Below are positions 35,504 through 44,536 of a DNA stretch of 58,770 nt, in pieces. The stretch is taken from assembly GCA_937906475.1 (NCBI GenBank), contig CALCZA010000068.1, positions 1 through 58,770 on the forward strand, given 5' to 3'. This stretch comes from an uncultured bacterium (lineage in GTDB: Bacteria; Planctomycetota; UBA1135; UBA2386). Position numbers and translations under genes: made by a program. Numbering within the stretch: the stretch's first letter is position 1; every line of letters begins with the position of its first letter. Below the pieces are notes generated by a model. It was not told where the DNA came from. It saw nothing but the letters and a program-made list of their open reading frames with translations, and searched no databases.

Positions 35504-37621
35504 ATGTCCACCCCTACGAAGCCTGCCATGTCCGACCAGAAGGAGTCCCCCGAAGAAACGCGTATTCGTCATACCCGCAACTTCGGTGTCATCGCCCACA
35601 TTGACGCTGGCAAGACGACCTTCAGTGAGCGCGTCCTGTTCATCACCGGTAAGAACCACAAGATCGGTGAGGTTCACGATGGCGGCGCCACGATGGACTA
35701 CATGCAGGAAGAGCGTGATCGCGGCATCACGATCACGTCGGCTGCGACGTCCTGTGACTGGGGCAAGTACAAGTTCAGCCTCATCGATACTCCCGGACAC
35801 GTTGACTTCACGGTCGAGGTGGAGCGCTCGCTTCGCGTGCTCGACGGTGCCGTCGGTGTGTTCTGTGCAGTGGCCGGTGTGCAGCCGCAGTCCGAGACTG
35901 TTTGGCGTCAGGCCAATCGCTACAACGTCCCGCGGATCGCGTTCGTCAACAAGATGGACCGTACCGGCGCCGACTTCTACAAGGCGATCGAGACAATGCG
36001 CGAGCGTCTGAACGCCAACGCCGTGCCGCTTGTCATGCCGATCGGTAGGGAGAAGGACTTCATTGGACTCGTCGACCTGATCGAGATGAAGTCGTGCATC
36101 TGGGCCGATAACGACGCCCGTGAGATGACCGTCGGCGACATCCCGGACGAGCTCAAGGAAGAGGCGCAGAAGCATCGCGAGATCATGATCGAGGCTGTGG
36201 CCGAGTGTCATGACGACGTGCTCGAGAAGTTCCTCGAAGGCAAGGAGATCTCGAACGACGAGATCCAGATGGCGATCCGCAAGGGCACGCTCGACCTGAA
36301 GATCACGCCGGTCTTCTGTGGCTCGGCCTTTAAGGACAAGGGTGTGCAGAACGTTCTCGACGCCATCGTCGACTACCTCCCCAGCCCGCTCGACGTCCCA
36401 CCGATCGAAGGCATCGATCCCGAGAGCGACGAGAAGGTCTCCTTCAAGCTGCGTTCGGACGAGCCGTTCGCTTCGCTCGTCTTCAAGACGATCAGTGACC
36501 CGAATGGCGACCTGACCTTCATCCGCATCTACTCGGGTCAGATGAAGCAGGGCGAGAGGTACTACAATGGTCGTAGCCGTCGCTACGAGCGCATCGGTCG
36601 CCTGATGCGCATGCACGCGATGACCCGTGAGCCGATCGACGTTGCCGAAGCTGGCGACATCGTGGCGGTAGTCGGCATCAAGGACGCGATCACCGGTGAC
36701 ACGCTGTCGACGCGCGACCACCCGGTTGTCTACGAAGCGATGACCTTCCCGGACACGGTTATCAGCATGGCGATCGAGCCGAAGTCTGCTGGCGACCGCG
36801 ACAAGCTGTCGTCGATCATCGGCAAGATGGTTCGCGAGGACCCGACCTTCAAGGCGGTCACCGACGAGCAAACCGGCCAGATGGTTATCTCCGGCATGGG
36901 TGAGCTTCACCTCGAAGTGAAGTGCAACCTGATCACCAACGACCACAAGATCGGGGTCACGGTTGGTCGCCCGAAGGTTGCTTACAAGATGACGCTGAAG
37001 GGCCCCAAGAAGGTCGAAGCGCGCCACATCAAGCAGTCCGGTGGCTCGGGTCAGTTCGCTGTCGCCCGGGTGAGATTCAGCACGGATGAAGATGTCGAGC
37101 ACTGCAAGTACATCGACGCCATCAAGGGTGGCTCGGTGCCGCGCGAATACATCCCCGCAGTTGGCCACGGCATCACGACCGCGGTCAAGAGCGGTGGTCG
37201 TCTCGGCTTCCCGTTCTGCAAGGTTGTCGCTGAGCTCTACGATGGTCAGTCGCACGACGTCGACTCGAGCGTCATGGCGTTCGAAGCGGCTGGCGTGCAG
37301 GCCTTCCGCATGGCTTGCGAGGGCAACTCGCAGTTGCTTGAGCCGATCATGAAGATCGAGATCGAAGCTCCGGAAGAGAAGACCGGTGATGTCATCGGCG
37401 ACCTTTCGAGCCGTCGCGGCCTGGTCGAAGAAATGATCACCAAGCCGGGTGGCATCTCGTCCGTCACGGGCAAGGTCCCGCTGAGCGAGATGTTCCAATA
37501 CTCGACGATGCTTCGCTCGCTGACACAGGGTCGTGGCACCTACTCCATGGAGCCGTCGACCTACGAGCCGGTTCCGCCGAACATCGCTGAGAAGGTGCTC
37601 GAAGACATCGCGAAGGACTAG
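35504..37621 (+). CDS. fusA: elongation factor G
   Basis: The 705-residue translational GTPase drives ribosome translocation. It has the G1 motif [12 protein letters not shown], the switch region [10 protein letters not shown]3 DTPGHVDF, G4 NKMD, G5 GSA. Domains II-V follow, with the domain IV segment [17 protein letters not shown] and the C-terminal [17 protein letters not shown]. Length is typical. Starts at 35504 and 35528 ([10 protein letters not shown]) are both possible; I keep the first. The gene stands alone and not in an str operon, so it may be either the sole EF-G or a second paralogue; the window cannot tell. Confidence 0.95.
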   Translation: MSTPTKPAMSDQKESPEETRIRHTRNFGVIAHIDAGKTTFSERVLFITGKNHKIGEVHDGGATMDYMQEERDRGITITSAATSCDWGKYKFSLIDTPGHVDFTVEVERSLRVLDGAVGVFCAVAGVQPQSETVWRQANRYNVPRIAFVNKMDRTGADFYKAIETMRERLNANAVPLVMPIGREKDFIGLVDLIEMKSCIWADNDAREMTVGDIPDELKEEAQKHREIMIEAVAECHDDVLEKFLEGKEISNDEIQMAIRKGTLDLKITPVFCGSAFKDKGVQNVLDAIVDYLPSPLDVPPIEGIDPESDEKVSFKLRSDEPFASLVFKTISDPNGDLTFIRIYSGQMKQGERYYNGRSRRYERIGRLMRMHAMTREPIDVAEAGDIVAVVGIKDAITGDTLSTRDHPVVYEAMTFPDTVISMAIEPKSAGDRDKLSSIIGKMVREDPTFKAVTDEQTGQMVISGMGELHLEVKCNLITNDHKIGVTVGRPKVAYKMTLKGPKKVEARHIKQSGGSGQFAVARVRFSTDEDVEHCKYIDAIKGGSVPREYIPAVGHGITTAVKSGGRLGFPFCKVVAELYDGQSHDVDSSVMAFEAAGVQAFRMACEGNSQLLEPIMKIEIEAPEEKTGDVIGDLSSRRGLVEEMITKPGGISSVTGKVPLSEMFQYSTMLRSLTQGRGTYSMEPSTYEPVPPNIAEKVLEDIAKD

Positions 37622-37762
37622 GGCGGCTAATCCCGGGTCCGAGTTGCTCGGCCTGGGCTCCTGCTATCCAGTGATTCTGGAGCGCAGTGCATCTGGCTCG
37701 GACCATTTGGTCTGGGCCAGTTGTGATTTTGCACCTGGTTCTGTTGCCTGTTGGCCCTTTGC

Positions 37763-38290
37763 CTACCGGTTGTTGTAAGCGATGGCTCTCAGGCCAACTC
37801 TGGCGAGTGGCCCCAGCCCTGTCAGGGCGTGTTGCACGGAATGCTGCCGACCTGACCTGCCGAGGCACGACGTGGTTGCTGCTGCGCTCGACCCGGGGGT
37901 CCGTTGCCACACTGGCGTGGATGCACTCGCCCCCAGATGGCGCAGTGCAACATGCGCTGCCGCGGAGTTGGGGACGCGGTCCATGCCGCTGCCAACGTCG
38001 ACCATGAGACCTACGCCTAGGTTCAGGATGTTCAGGCGTATCCATGGATTCGGGGTTTTACCCAGTTCGATGACCCTGGGTTGGTAGCCAGTCCGCTCCA
38101 GCCACAGCTTCTGGTGCTGGCTGGGTAAGGTCACCGAGCACGGCGTCGTGCCCATCGGCTTCCCATCACACAAGACCTTTGCTCCCGGCGGGTTGCTGGT
38201 GATGGAGACGACGGACTCAGCCGGCGTGAGAATCGTGCCACAACCTGCCAGCAGACTGAATGCGACGCCAGCAAGGGTGGTTCGGAACAT
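37763..38290 (-). CDS. PEGA-domain lipoprotein
   Basis: The 175-residue protein starts with a lipoprotein signal, MFRTTLAGVAFSLLAGCGT, with the lipobox LAGC. A PEGA domain follows (about residues 30-80): VSITSNPPGAKVLCDGKP, MGTTPCSVTL and LERTGYQPR. A hydrophobic stretch, LNILNLGVGLMVDVGSG, comes next. The final 60 residues are Ser/Arg/Ala-rich and unlike PEGA proteins, so the true end may be earlier and a frameshift in the tail is possible. It is convergent with fusA and lies 39 bp downstream of a cupin gene on the same strand. Confidence 0.75.
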   Translation of the reverse strand: MFRTTLAGVAFSLLAGCGTILTPAESVVSITSNPPGAKVLCDGKPMGTTPCSVTLPSQHQKLWLERTGYQPRVIELGKTPNPWIRLNILNLGVGLMVDVGSGMDRVPNSAAAHVALRHLGASASTPVWQRTPGSSAAATTSCLGRSGRQHSVQHALTGLGPLARVGLRAIAYNNR

Positions 38291-38329
38291 GGGCGCGTGT
38301 AGCGCACAACAATCCGGAGCGTTGCAGCC

Positions 38330-38656
38330 TCAGCTCAGTAGTTTGATGCCCTCGTGCGCCAGGGCCAGCAGCACGCACGCCGGATCACCAGGCTCACCCG
38401 TTGCCCGCGGCCCGTGCTCGCTCCCAGCTTCATAGCGAACGTGCTGGCCTTCTACATACGTGCCGAGCTCATCCTGGTAGCCGCCGCGCACGACCAGCAC
38501 TTCCTCGGTGCTATGGTGCAGGTGGGTGGGGTAGCCACACCCCGGGTCCATTCTGATCAGCGCCAATACGCGCTTGGTCCGCTTGTCACTGGCGTAGAAG
38601 TGCACCGCGATTCCAGGATAGCGGGTCGACTGCCACGGGATCGTGTCGAGCTCCAT
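38330..38656 (-). CDS. cupin-domain protein (ChrR-like)
   Basis: The 108-residue single cupin has IRMDPGCGYPTHLHHSTEEVLVVRG as motif 1 (its His/His/Glu are metal ligands) and EAGSEHGPRA as motif 2. The wording (GxxYPxHxHxxxEExLVLxG) is that of ChrR/anti-sigma-like cupins, which bind zinc or iron; an enzymatic role is not shown. I chose the ATG at 38656; a TTG two codons upstream is possible. It is divergent from the PTPS-family gene with only 29 bp between starts. Confidence 0.82.
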   Translation of the reverse strand: MELDTIPWQSTRYPGIAVHFYASDKRTKRVLALIRMDPGCGYPTHLHHSTEEVLVVRGGYQDELGTYVEGQHVRYEAGSEHGPRATGEPGDPACVLLALAHEGIKLLS

Positions 38657-38685
38657 GGCCAACGAGGTTATCCTTCTTGCAACCG

Positions 38686-39186
38686 ATGCCCAACCGCCAA
38701 GAGAGCTGGTCTATCTCGATCGAGAAGGACTATCTGAAGTTTAGTGCCGCGCACTTTCTGATCTTCCCCGATGGATCCGCCGAGCGGTTGCACGGCCACA
38801 ACTACAAGGTTTTCCTCGACCTGCACACCGAACTCGACAAGCACGGCCTCGTGGTCAACTTCCAGGAGATCAAGCCGATGGTGCGCAAGCTCTGTGACGA
38901 GCTTGACGAGCACCTGCTGATTCCCGGCGAGCACCCCGTGCTGACCGCTGAGGTAAAGGGGCCACACTACGAGATCCGCTACCAGGAGCGCCTCTACATG
39001 GTGCCTAAGGAAGAGGTGATCGTGCTGCCAATCAGCAACACAAGCGCCGAGAACTTGGCGGCTTGGTTTGGCCGCACGCTGCGGGAACGCATGGAGCAGG
39101 CCTGGCCTCACCTGAACGTGAAGCAGATGACCGTCGGCGTTGAGGAAACGACCGGTCAGCGCGGTAACTGGACGGTGCGGGACTGA
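38686..39186 (+). CDS. 6-pyruvoyl-tetrahydropterin synthase family protein, atypical
   Basis: The 166-residue T-fold protein has the zinc histidines in FSAAHFL and RLHGHNY, the LDEHLL segment, an insertion with YQERLYMVPKEEVIVLPISN, SAENLAAWF, and the substrate Glu in VGVEETTGQRGNW. In QueD-type enzymes a Cys precedes LHGH and a His follows the LD of the LDH motif; here they are replaced (SAERLHGH, LDEH). The zinc site is kept but the catalytic pair is not. It is closer to archaeal PTPS-like proteins with the long insertion. I chose the ATG at 38686 over a TTG at 38677. Queuosine or folate role uncertain. Confidence 0.78.
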   Translation: MPNRQESWSISIEKDYLKFSAAHFLIFPDGSAERLHGHNYKVFLDLHTELDKHGLVVNFQEIKPMVRKLCDELDEHLLIPGEHPVLTAEVKGPHYEIRYQERLYMVPKEEVIVLPISNTSAENLAAWFGRTLRERMEQAWPHLNVKQMTVGVEETTGQRGNWTVRD

Positions 39187-39226
39187 TCGCTGCGACTGCA
39201 GAGCCCTGCGCGCGAAAAACTTTGGG

Positions 39227-39514
39227 CTAATTAGTGGGGTAGCCGTGAAGCCATCTAGCCGGGCCATCACCGCAATTGCGCACCGTATGGCGAGTCCCAG
39301 CCGGGATCGTCAACTCGTCGCCGGCACTCATGCGGATGGTGCGGCCATCGAGTTCGATTTGGCAGGAGCCTTCGAGCAGGAGAACCAATTCGTCGACGTC
39401 GTGTATGAAGTCGTGCCAAACCTGGTTGGGAGGATCAATCCACGGTTCACATGTGAATCCGCGGTGCGCCCAGCCGGCTTGAACTGCTTCCAAATCGACT
39501 TTGGTTAGTTGCAC
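39227..39514 (-). CDS. small cupin_2 protein
   Basis: The 95-residue cupin has WHDFIHDVDELVLLLEGS as motif 1 and PAGTRHTVRN as motif 2. Motif 1 has His-x5-Glu-like ligands; metal binding is likely. It probably starts at the GTG at 39514, since no ATG is available before QLTKVDLEAV. It is convergent with the PTPS gene. Function unknown. Confidence 0.78.
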   Translation of the reverse strand: MQLTKVDLEAVQAGWAHRGFTCEPWIDPPNQVWHDFIHDVDELVLLLEGSCQIELDGRTIRMSAGDELTIPAGTRHTVRNCGDGPARWLHGYPTN

Positions 39515-39706
39515 CGCGACGCCTCCCGAACGTCTGACGCGTCCTGGTGAAGGGGTCTCCGCCAGCTGCGGTCGACCGTGGCTGGTTATACCGTCTTGCG
39601 TATGGGAAGGCGGTGTTTGCGCAGGGATGCGGGGACTTGGTGGTGAATCGTGCAGGGGACGGGTCTCAGTCTAGGTAGGGGTCTATTGGCCGTGGTGTTG
39701 CCAACT

Positions 39707-39736
39707 GGGGGGGCTAAGCCCGCATGCTACGCGGGT
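39707..39736. repeat. REP-like element sharing a 13-mer with the 9.2-kb repeat
   Basis: The 13-mer gggggggctaagc is identical to 9201-9213. As there, it is followed by a small GC-rich stem-loop, here CCCGC-atgctac-GCGGG. Two such elements in separate gaps suggest a dispersed family. Confidence 0.5.
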
Positions 39737-39939
39737 AACGCGCATCAGATCCCAGGAGTGCGTTCTTCCCCCATTCGGTTAGCAGATTCAAGGTCATTCA
39801 CTGGAACGGATGCCAGGGAAGCACTGGAGCAGCACGTACAGAGTCGGGCGAACAAATCGCTCGTGCTTGTTGGGGCCGAGCAGCGAGGTCGCCTGCAGGT
39901 GTGCGGCGAGTCGTGTCCGCAACTAGGGTCCGTACAGAC

Positions 39940-39966
39940 GTCGAGGTTGGGCAAGCCAACCTCGAC
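39940..39966. other. strong stem-loop, 11-bp perfect stem
   Basis: GTCGAGGTTGG and CCAACCTCGAC pair perfectly around a 5-nt loop, gcaag. There is no U-run directly after it on either strand, so it is not a standard intrinsic terminator; it may be part of a structured RNA or a regulator site. Confidence 0.6.
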
Positions 39967-40373
39967 AAACTAGAAGTGGGGCATGGAGCTCCACCAATAA
40001 TATTCCGCCCTTCGGAACCCGCGCAAGCGCGAGACGTGCTGGTCAGCTCGCTGACCGGCCAGCAGCACCAAGAGCTTGCGCTCTGGAACAGACCCCTCTG
40101 ATTCGCGATGCCGTCTCGGCGTCCGAGATGCTCGCACAGGATCCAAAGGACAGGAAAGAACCCCGTCGGGAGGCATGATCCCAACGGAACGCTGATAGGA
40201 CGGCAGCGGCACCGCCCTAGGTTCCGTAGCCTTCTCGAAAATCCCCAGTTCTGCCCGAGTATCCGGGCAAACGATCCTGCTTGTGAGGTTGAGGTTTCGG
40301 CGGCTTCACACGTGCGCGGGTTACCGCGATGAGACAACCAGCGGCGCCTTACTGGTCGTGCTCACCCCCCGTG

Positions 40374-41714
40374 TTACGGGAGTTGCAGAGGCGTTTTGTC
40401 GCCAGTTTTCGCGAGTTCTTGGATGTGTTTGTGCACCTGCATCGCGCGCTTCACACACTGGTCGCTGTTGTGGTACTCGTAGCGACCAAATCGACCGAAC
40501 GTCAGGTAACCGCTCTCGTCGAACCACTTACGAACGCGCGCGACGCGCGCCGCGAACTCGAGGTCCTGGTCGATGTAGGCGAACTCGTTGTTGCACGCCT
40601 CGAGCAGCACGATCTGTTCTTCGCGCAGGATGCCGGCGTTGGCCAGGCCCTTCGCGACGCTCTGCAACCACTCCTTGTCGTCGTGGCGGTGCTGGCCCCG
40701 GTGGGTGACTTCGGCGAGGAAGCAACCGTGGCCAGCAGGTGCGTTGAACTTTGAGTAGTTGCTGTAGTAGGTGACGCGGTTGGTCGGCCCCTGCTCCTTG
40801 AACGGCAGGTAGATCCAACTGAGGTCGGGCAGCGGTTCGTCGATCTTGACGCCGAGCATGACATTGACCAACGAGATCGGTACCAGTGCCTGGATGTCCG
40901 CGCGGATCTCGGCAGGGATGTCTTGGATGACGCCTTCGATTTGCGGCAGCGGCACCGTGTTGACGACTAGATCGTAAGCCTCGCCGTTGACCTTGAAGCC
41001 TTCCTTGGTCTTCTCGACGCGTTGCACGTCGGCGTTGCACTGCAGGTTGAAGCCGCCGTCTCTGACGGTGCCCTGGACCATGGCTTCGAAGCCGCCGTGC
41101 AGCGGGAACCAGAACACCGATTGGTGGGTGTATCCGTCGGTTTCGACGCCGATCGACGCGCGTAGGATGTCTTCAATCGGCGCTTCGGGCACGCGGCCGG
41201 CAACCCAGTCGCTGGCCATCGTATTCAGGTCGCGTTCCCAGATCTTCTCGTTGTAAGGGACCATGAAGTGCTTCGCGAAGCCTTCGCCCATGCGCCAATT
41301 GATCCAGTCGCCGAAGTTCTCGGGGCACGCAGTGCCCATGCGGCGGTTGACGTAGGACTCGATGTAGCCCTTCATGCACTCGACGTTTGCTTCCTTGGTC
41401 AGGTGGCCAACGCCGTTCTCGAATGGGTAGGGGACCCAGCGATCGTGCCAGCGGATCCGCGTCTTGCGGTCGACGCGTTGGGTGCCGGCTTCGCCGCCAC
41501 AGCGGTCGAGTTGCCACTGGAGAACTTCCTTGTCCTTGGAGAACAGGATATGGCCACCGGCTTCGTCGAACGTGAACTCGCCGTACTTACGACTTTTGCA
41601 CAAGCCGCCGGGCCGTTCGGTCTTTTCGAGCACGGTTACGCTGTGCCCATCGGCCGCGAGCATGCGGGCCAGGGCACAACCGGAGATGCCTCCTCCTAGG
41701 ATGGCGATCTTCAC
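40374..41714 (-). CDS. FAD-dependent oxidoreductase, UDP-galactopyranose-mutase/protoporphyrinogen-oxidase-like
   Basis: The 446-residue flavoprotein has the N-terminal FAD motif MKIAILGGGISGCALARML and GGLCKSRKYGEFTFDEAGGH. Its middle region, WVPYPFENGVGHL, VPYNEKIWERDLNTM and VFWFPLHGGFEAMVQG, reads like UDP-galactopyranose mutase relatives acting in polysaccharide biosynthesis rather than true heme enzymes. The C-terminal part has GRFGRYEYHNSDQCVKRA, another UGM/amine-oxidase-like FAD segment. The substrate cannot be fixed. It is divergent from the MFS gene at 41814. Confidence 0.72.
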   Translation of the reverse strand: MKIAILGGGISGCALARMLAADGHSVTVLEKTERPGGLCKSRKYGEFTFDEAGGHILFSKDKEVLQWQLDRCGGEAGTQRVDRKTRIRWHDRWVPYPFENGVGHLTKEANVECMKGYIESYVNRRMGTACPENFGDWINWRMGEGFAKHFMVPYNEKIWERDLNTMASDWVAGRVPEAPIEDILRASIGVETDGYTHQSVFWFPLHGGFEAMVQGTVRDGGFNLQCNADVQRVEKTKEGFKVNGEAYDLVVNTVPLPQIEGVIQDIPAEIRADIQALVPISLVNVMLGVKIDEPLPDLSWIYLPFKEQGPTNRVTYYSNYSKFNAPAGHGCFLAEVTHRGQHRHDDKEWLQSVAKGLANAGILREEQIVLLEACNNEFAYIDQDLEFAARVARVRKWFDESGYLTFGRFGRYEYHNSDQCVKRAMQVHKHIQELAKTGDKTPLQLP

Positions 41715-41813
41715 GACAGGGACTCCAATCTCAAGAGAGGCATGCGGGAGTCAATGCTACCCATACGCGGCGTTGGGTGACGAGTCCAAAGCGAACGAGA
41801 CTTCGGTGCCGCC

Positions 41814-43028
41814 TTGCTCGATAGTGTCGCGCCCTTGACGACGCCGGAATCAGTAAGTCCCGATTCGAAGCAAACCGCGAACTCGCGCGAGCGCATGGCG
41901 GTTTTGGCGCTGGCGATGTCGGCGTTCGTGCTCAACCTGAATTCCAACGTGATGGGCGCTCTGCTGCCGTTCATCAAGAGCGAGTTCGACTTCGCCGACG
42001 ACGGCGCCGCCTGGTTGCTGGCGGCCGCGGGCATCGGGTCGGCCGCGGGGGCGTTCTTCGTCGCCGATGTTGCGCGCTGGTTTGGGGGGCGGACCGTGCT
42101 GGTTGTCAGCCTGTCGTTGTTCGTCGTCGCGAGCCTGCTGCATATGGTCGTGGCGGACTATTGGCCGCTGCTTGGCCTGCGCGTGCTGGCCGGTTTCGCC
42201 ACTGGCTTGGCCTACGCCACCGCGTCGGCGGCCGCGGCGGACCTCGCGCCATACGAACGGCGGGGTGCCGTCATGGGGCGCTTCAACGCCGGCATGTTCT
42301 TGGCGATCCCGTTGGGCTTGCCGCTCGCGGTTTGGCTGGCGGCGATGGGGTATTGGTCGTTCACGTTCGTCGTGCAGGCCGCGGTCGGCGCGATCGCCGT
42401 CGTGCTGTCGTTGCGATGCGTGCCGGCTTTGCCACCAAGCTCGGCGGGCCGTCGTTGGCCGCTGCTGAAGAACCCTGCGGTCGTCGCGGTGCTGCTGTCG
42501 ACGATGCTGCACGTCGGTTCGTTCTTCACGGTCGTGCAGATGGCGACGACGTGGCTCGACGAGTCGGGCCTCGTGGCGAAGGAAGATCAGATCTGGATGT
42601 GGGTTGGTCTCGGCGCGTTGTCCGTTGTCGGCAGCGCACTCCTCGGCCGGCTTTCGGACAAGGTTGGTAAGCGGCAGTTCGTGCTCGCGACGTCGGCCAT
42701 TCTGGTGATCTGCTTCATTGTGCTGGCGCGTGGACCATCGCCGTTGATGCTCCTGCTTGTTGGCTGTTTGTTGGCATTGGCCGCCGCGGCGCGAACCGGG
42801 CCGTTGCAGGCACTGGTTTCGGGATTGGTGAAAGCAGATCAACTCGGCGCGCTGATGGGATTGCGCGGCTTCAGCATGCAGGTCGGCGTCTTCCTGTTTG
42901 CGATGGGAGCCGCGGGGCTGGCCAAACGCCTCGGGTTTGAAGGCGTGCTCGTGCTCGCCGCCGGTTGCCAGTTCTTGTCGTATCTCGCGATCCGCTTTGG
43001 CGTTCGCGAGCCGGGTAAGTCGTCTTGA
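41814..43028 (+). CDS. MFS transporter
   Basis: The 404-residue protein has about twelve membrane helices. MFS signatures are seen in the loop between helices 2 and 3, DVARWFGGRTVL, and in RVLAGFATGLAYATASA of helix 4/5, with a second-half repeat, LLGRLSDKVGKRQFVL. This is the drug/metabolite efflux layout. The start is uncertain: TTG at 41814, TTG at 41835 or ATG at 41895, the last directly before the first helix. Substrate unknown. Confidence 0.85.
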   Translation: MLDSVAPLTTPESVSPDSKQTANSRERMAVLALAMSAFVLNLNSNVMGALLPFIKSEFDFADDGAAWLLAAAGIGSAAGAFFVADVARWFGGRTVLVVSLSLFVVASLLHMVVADYWPLLGLRVLAGFATGLAYATASAAAADLAPYERRGAVMGRFNAGMFLAIPLGLPLAVWLAAMGYWSFTFVVQAAVGAIAVVLSLRCVPALPPSSAGRRWPLLKNPAVVAVLLSTMLHVGSFFTVVQMATTWLDESGLVAKEDQIWMWVGLGALSVVGSALLGRLSDKVGKRQFVLATSAILVICFIVLARGPSPLMLLLVGCLLALAAAARTGPLQALVSGLVKADQLGALMGLRGFSMQVGVFLFAMGAAGLAKRLGFEGVLVLAAGCQFLSYLAIRFGVREPGKSS

Positions 43029-43062
43029 GCGATTTGTCCGCGACGACTGTGGTGGGGCGACA

Positions 43063-43078
43063 GCGACTCCATAGTCGC
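43063..43078. terminator. hairpin between convergent genes
   Basis: GCGACT-CCAT-AGTCGC forms a 6-bp stem with a 4-nt loop in the gap between the MFS gene and mutM, which face each other. The position suits a bidirectional terminator, but no T-run follows. Confidence 0.35.
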
Positions 43079-43168
43079 AACAGCCACGCCTCCAGCTAGC
43101 CCGCATGCGACTACTGTGGTCGCGTCGCTTGGAAACTTCGCGATGGCTGTCGATGAAGGGGCGTTCTG

Positions 43169-44008
43169 TTAGTGCTGGCAGTGGGGGCACCAGTAGGTGC
43201 TGCGGCCTTGTTGGGTGGCGTGCTTGATGGGGGTCTTGCAGCGGGGGCAGGGTTGGTCTTTGCGTTCGTAGACCTTGAGTTCTCTGGCGAAGTAGCCGGC
43301 GTCTTCGGAGACGCCTACGTAGTCGCGGAAGCTGGTGCCGCCGGCTTTGATGGCGGCGGTGAGCACGTTGCGGATTGCCTGGGCTAGGGCGTTGGCTTCG
43401 GACTTGGTTAGGGATTTGGCGGCCCTTCGGGGGCGGATTTGGGCGTACCAGCAGGATTCGCTGGCGTAGATGTTGCCGACGCCGACCAGCAGGTTGCCGT
43501 TCATGACCAACTGCTTGATAGCGACTTTGCGGTTGCGGGTGATGCGGTGCAGGAACGGGCCATCGAACTCGGGTTCTAGCGGTTCTTGACCGAGGTCCTT
43601 GATGCGGGGGTGCTCGGTGAAGGTGTCTTGCTCGGCCACGTCGAGGGCACCGAAGCGCCGCGGGTCGATGAAGCGCACCAACCGGTCGCCAAAGTCCATG
43701 CGCCAATGTTCGTGCTTGCGGTATTCGGGCCGGGCCGCGCGCTTGCTGATCGGTTCGACGATGACGCGGCCGGTCATACCCAGGTGAATCAGCGCGATGG
43801 GGGCCTTTGGGCCGTCGAAATCGACCAGTAGATACTTCGAACGGCGCCGAACGGCCGTGCAGCAGCGCCCGATGAGGGCCTGTAGCGCCATCTTGGGCAT
43901 TGGCCAGCGCAGGTCGTCCCGCCGCAGTTCCAGGGCGCGTAGCCGGCGGCCGACCAGGTGTGGTTCGGCGCCGCGGCGAACAGTCTCGACTTCTGGTAAC
44001 TCGGGCAC
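43169..44008 (-). CDS. mutM: formamidopyrimidine-DNA glycosylase
   Basis: The 279-residue base-excision repair enzyme removes 8-oxoguanine and FapyG and nicks the site. It starts with MPELPEVETVRR, giving catalytic P1 (after Met removal) and E2. SKYLLVDF and ALIHLGMTGR hold the conserved Lys and HxxG. The helix-two-turn-helix part has GVGNIYASESCW, and the C-terminal zinc finger is CPRC-x16-CPHC. All key residues are present and length is typical. Confidence 0.96.
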   Translation of the reverse strand: MPELPEVETVRRGAEPHLVGRRLRALELRRDDLRWPMPKMALQALIGRCCTAVRRRSKYLLVDFDGPKAPIALIHLGMTGRVIVEPISKRAARPEYRKHEHWRMDFGDRLVRFIDPRRFGALDVAEQDTFTEHPRIKDLGQEPLEPEFDGPFLHRITRNRKVAIKQLVMNGNLLVGVGNIYASESCWYAQIRPRRAAKSLTKSEANALAQAIRNVLTAAIKAGGTSFRDYVGVSEDAGYFARELKVYERKDQPCPRCKTPIKHATQQGRSTYWCPHCQH

Positions 44009-44095
44009 GGGCGTTCATCCTCGCCTCCCGCGCGAGAAATCTCTAACATCCTTCGCCCCGAACGCCGTCGCCAAGGCGCATTCGGGACTACTGCC

Positions 44096-44536
44096 ATGGA
44101 ATCTGATCCGCCAATCGAAGCGCTGCACCACATCGGGGTCGCAGTGCACTCGCTCGACGAGGCCATCCCCAAATGGACTGACGGGTTCGGCCTCAAGCTG
44201 CATTCGGTCGACGAAGTGCCGACTGAGAAGGTTAAGGTCGCCGTCTTGATGGCTGGCACCACGCGCATCGAACTGCTCGAACCGACCAGTGACGATTCGC
44301 CGATCGCGAAGTTCTTGGCTAAGCGCGGTCCCGGCGTGCACCACCTCGCGTTTCAAGTTGGCGATTGCCAAATGAAGATCGACGCTTTGGCGGCGGCTGG
44401 TGCGCCGATGTTGAACTTGGTGCCGAACCCCGGTGCCCACGACTGCAAGGTTGCGTTCGCGCACCCCAAACACCTCGGCGGCGTATTGGCCGAACTTGTA
44501 GAAGACCCGCACGCGCAGGATGCCAAGCATGACTGA
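44096..44536 (+). CDS. mce: methylmalonyl-CoA epimerase
   Basis: The 146-residue VOC-superfamily enzyme interconverts (S)- and (R)-methylmalonyl-CoA between propionyl-CoA carboxylase and the B12-dependent mutase. Metal ligands are visible in HHIGVAV, the Glu strand [18 protein letters not shown], and GGVLAELVE at the end. It overlaps the carboxyltransferase gene by 8 bp (ATGACTGA), so both are translated together. The mutase itself is not in the window. Confidence 0.92.
   Translation: MESDPPIEALHHIGVAVHSLDEAIPKWTDGFGLKLHSVDEVPTEKVKVAVLMAGTTRIELLEPTSDDSPIAKFLAKRGPGVHHLAFQVGDCQMKIDALAAAGAPMLNLVPNPGAHDCKVAFAHPKHLGGVLAELVEDPHAQDAKHD

Larger units (their letters stand above)
39515..40373. other. 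859-bp gap, hairpin-rich, no convincing gene
   Basis: No frame in this gap looks like a real protein; the longest ones are Arg/Ser/Cys-rich. It contains several strong stem-loops (39940-39966, 40041-40056, and a CCCGC/GCGGG stem near 39718-39735) and a copy of the 13-mer gggggggctaagc (39707-39719) shared with the repeat at 9201-9213. I could not match it to tmRNA, RNase P RNA or SRP RNA by eye. Confidence 0.5.

Noticed and set aside
35234-37498. 754-codon minus-strand frame antisense to fusA
   Set aside because: fusA is certain on the other strand; the antisense frame lacks any domain and mirrors codon bias of fusA.
37464-38045. 193-codon minus-strand frame
   Set aside because: Antisense to the end of fusA and overlaps the PEGA lipoprotein gene out of frame.
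39745-39954. 70-codon minus-strand frame with Cys/His cluster (DVCTDPSCGHDSPHTC)
   Set aside because: A zinc-motif-like start is tempting, but the start is TTG inside a hairpin and the rest has no protein-like pattern.
39798-40337. 179-codon minus-strand frame in the 859-bp gap
   Set aside because: Ser/Arg/Cys/Pro-rich, no ribosome site and no domain; crossed by strong palindromes.
41850-44018. 722-codon minus-strand frame
   Set aside because: It is antisense to the MFS gene and overlaps mutM in another frame; its Arg/His/Gln/Pro-rich composition is typical of a shadow frame in GC-rich DNA.
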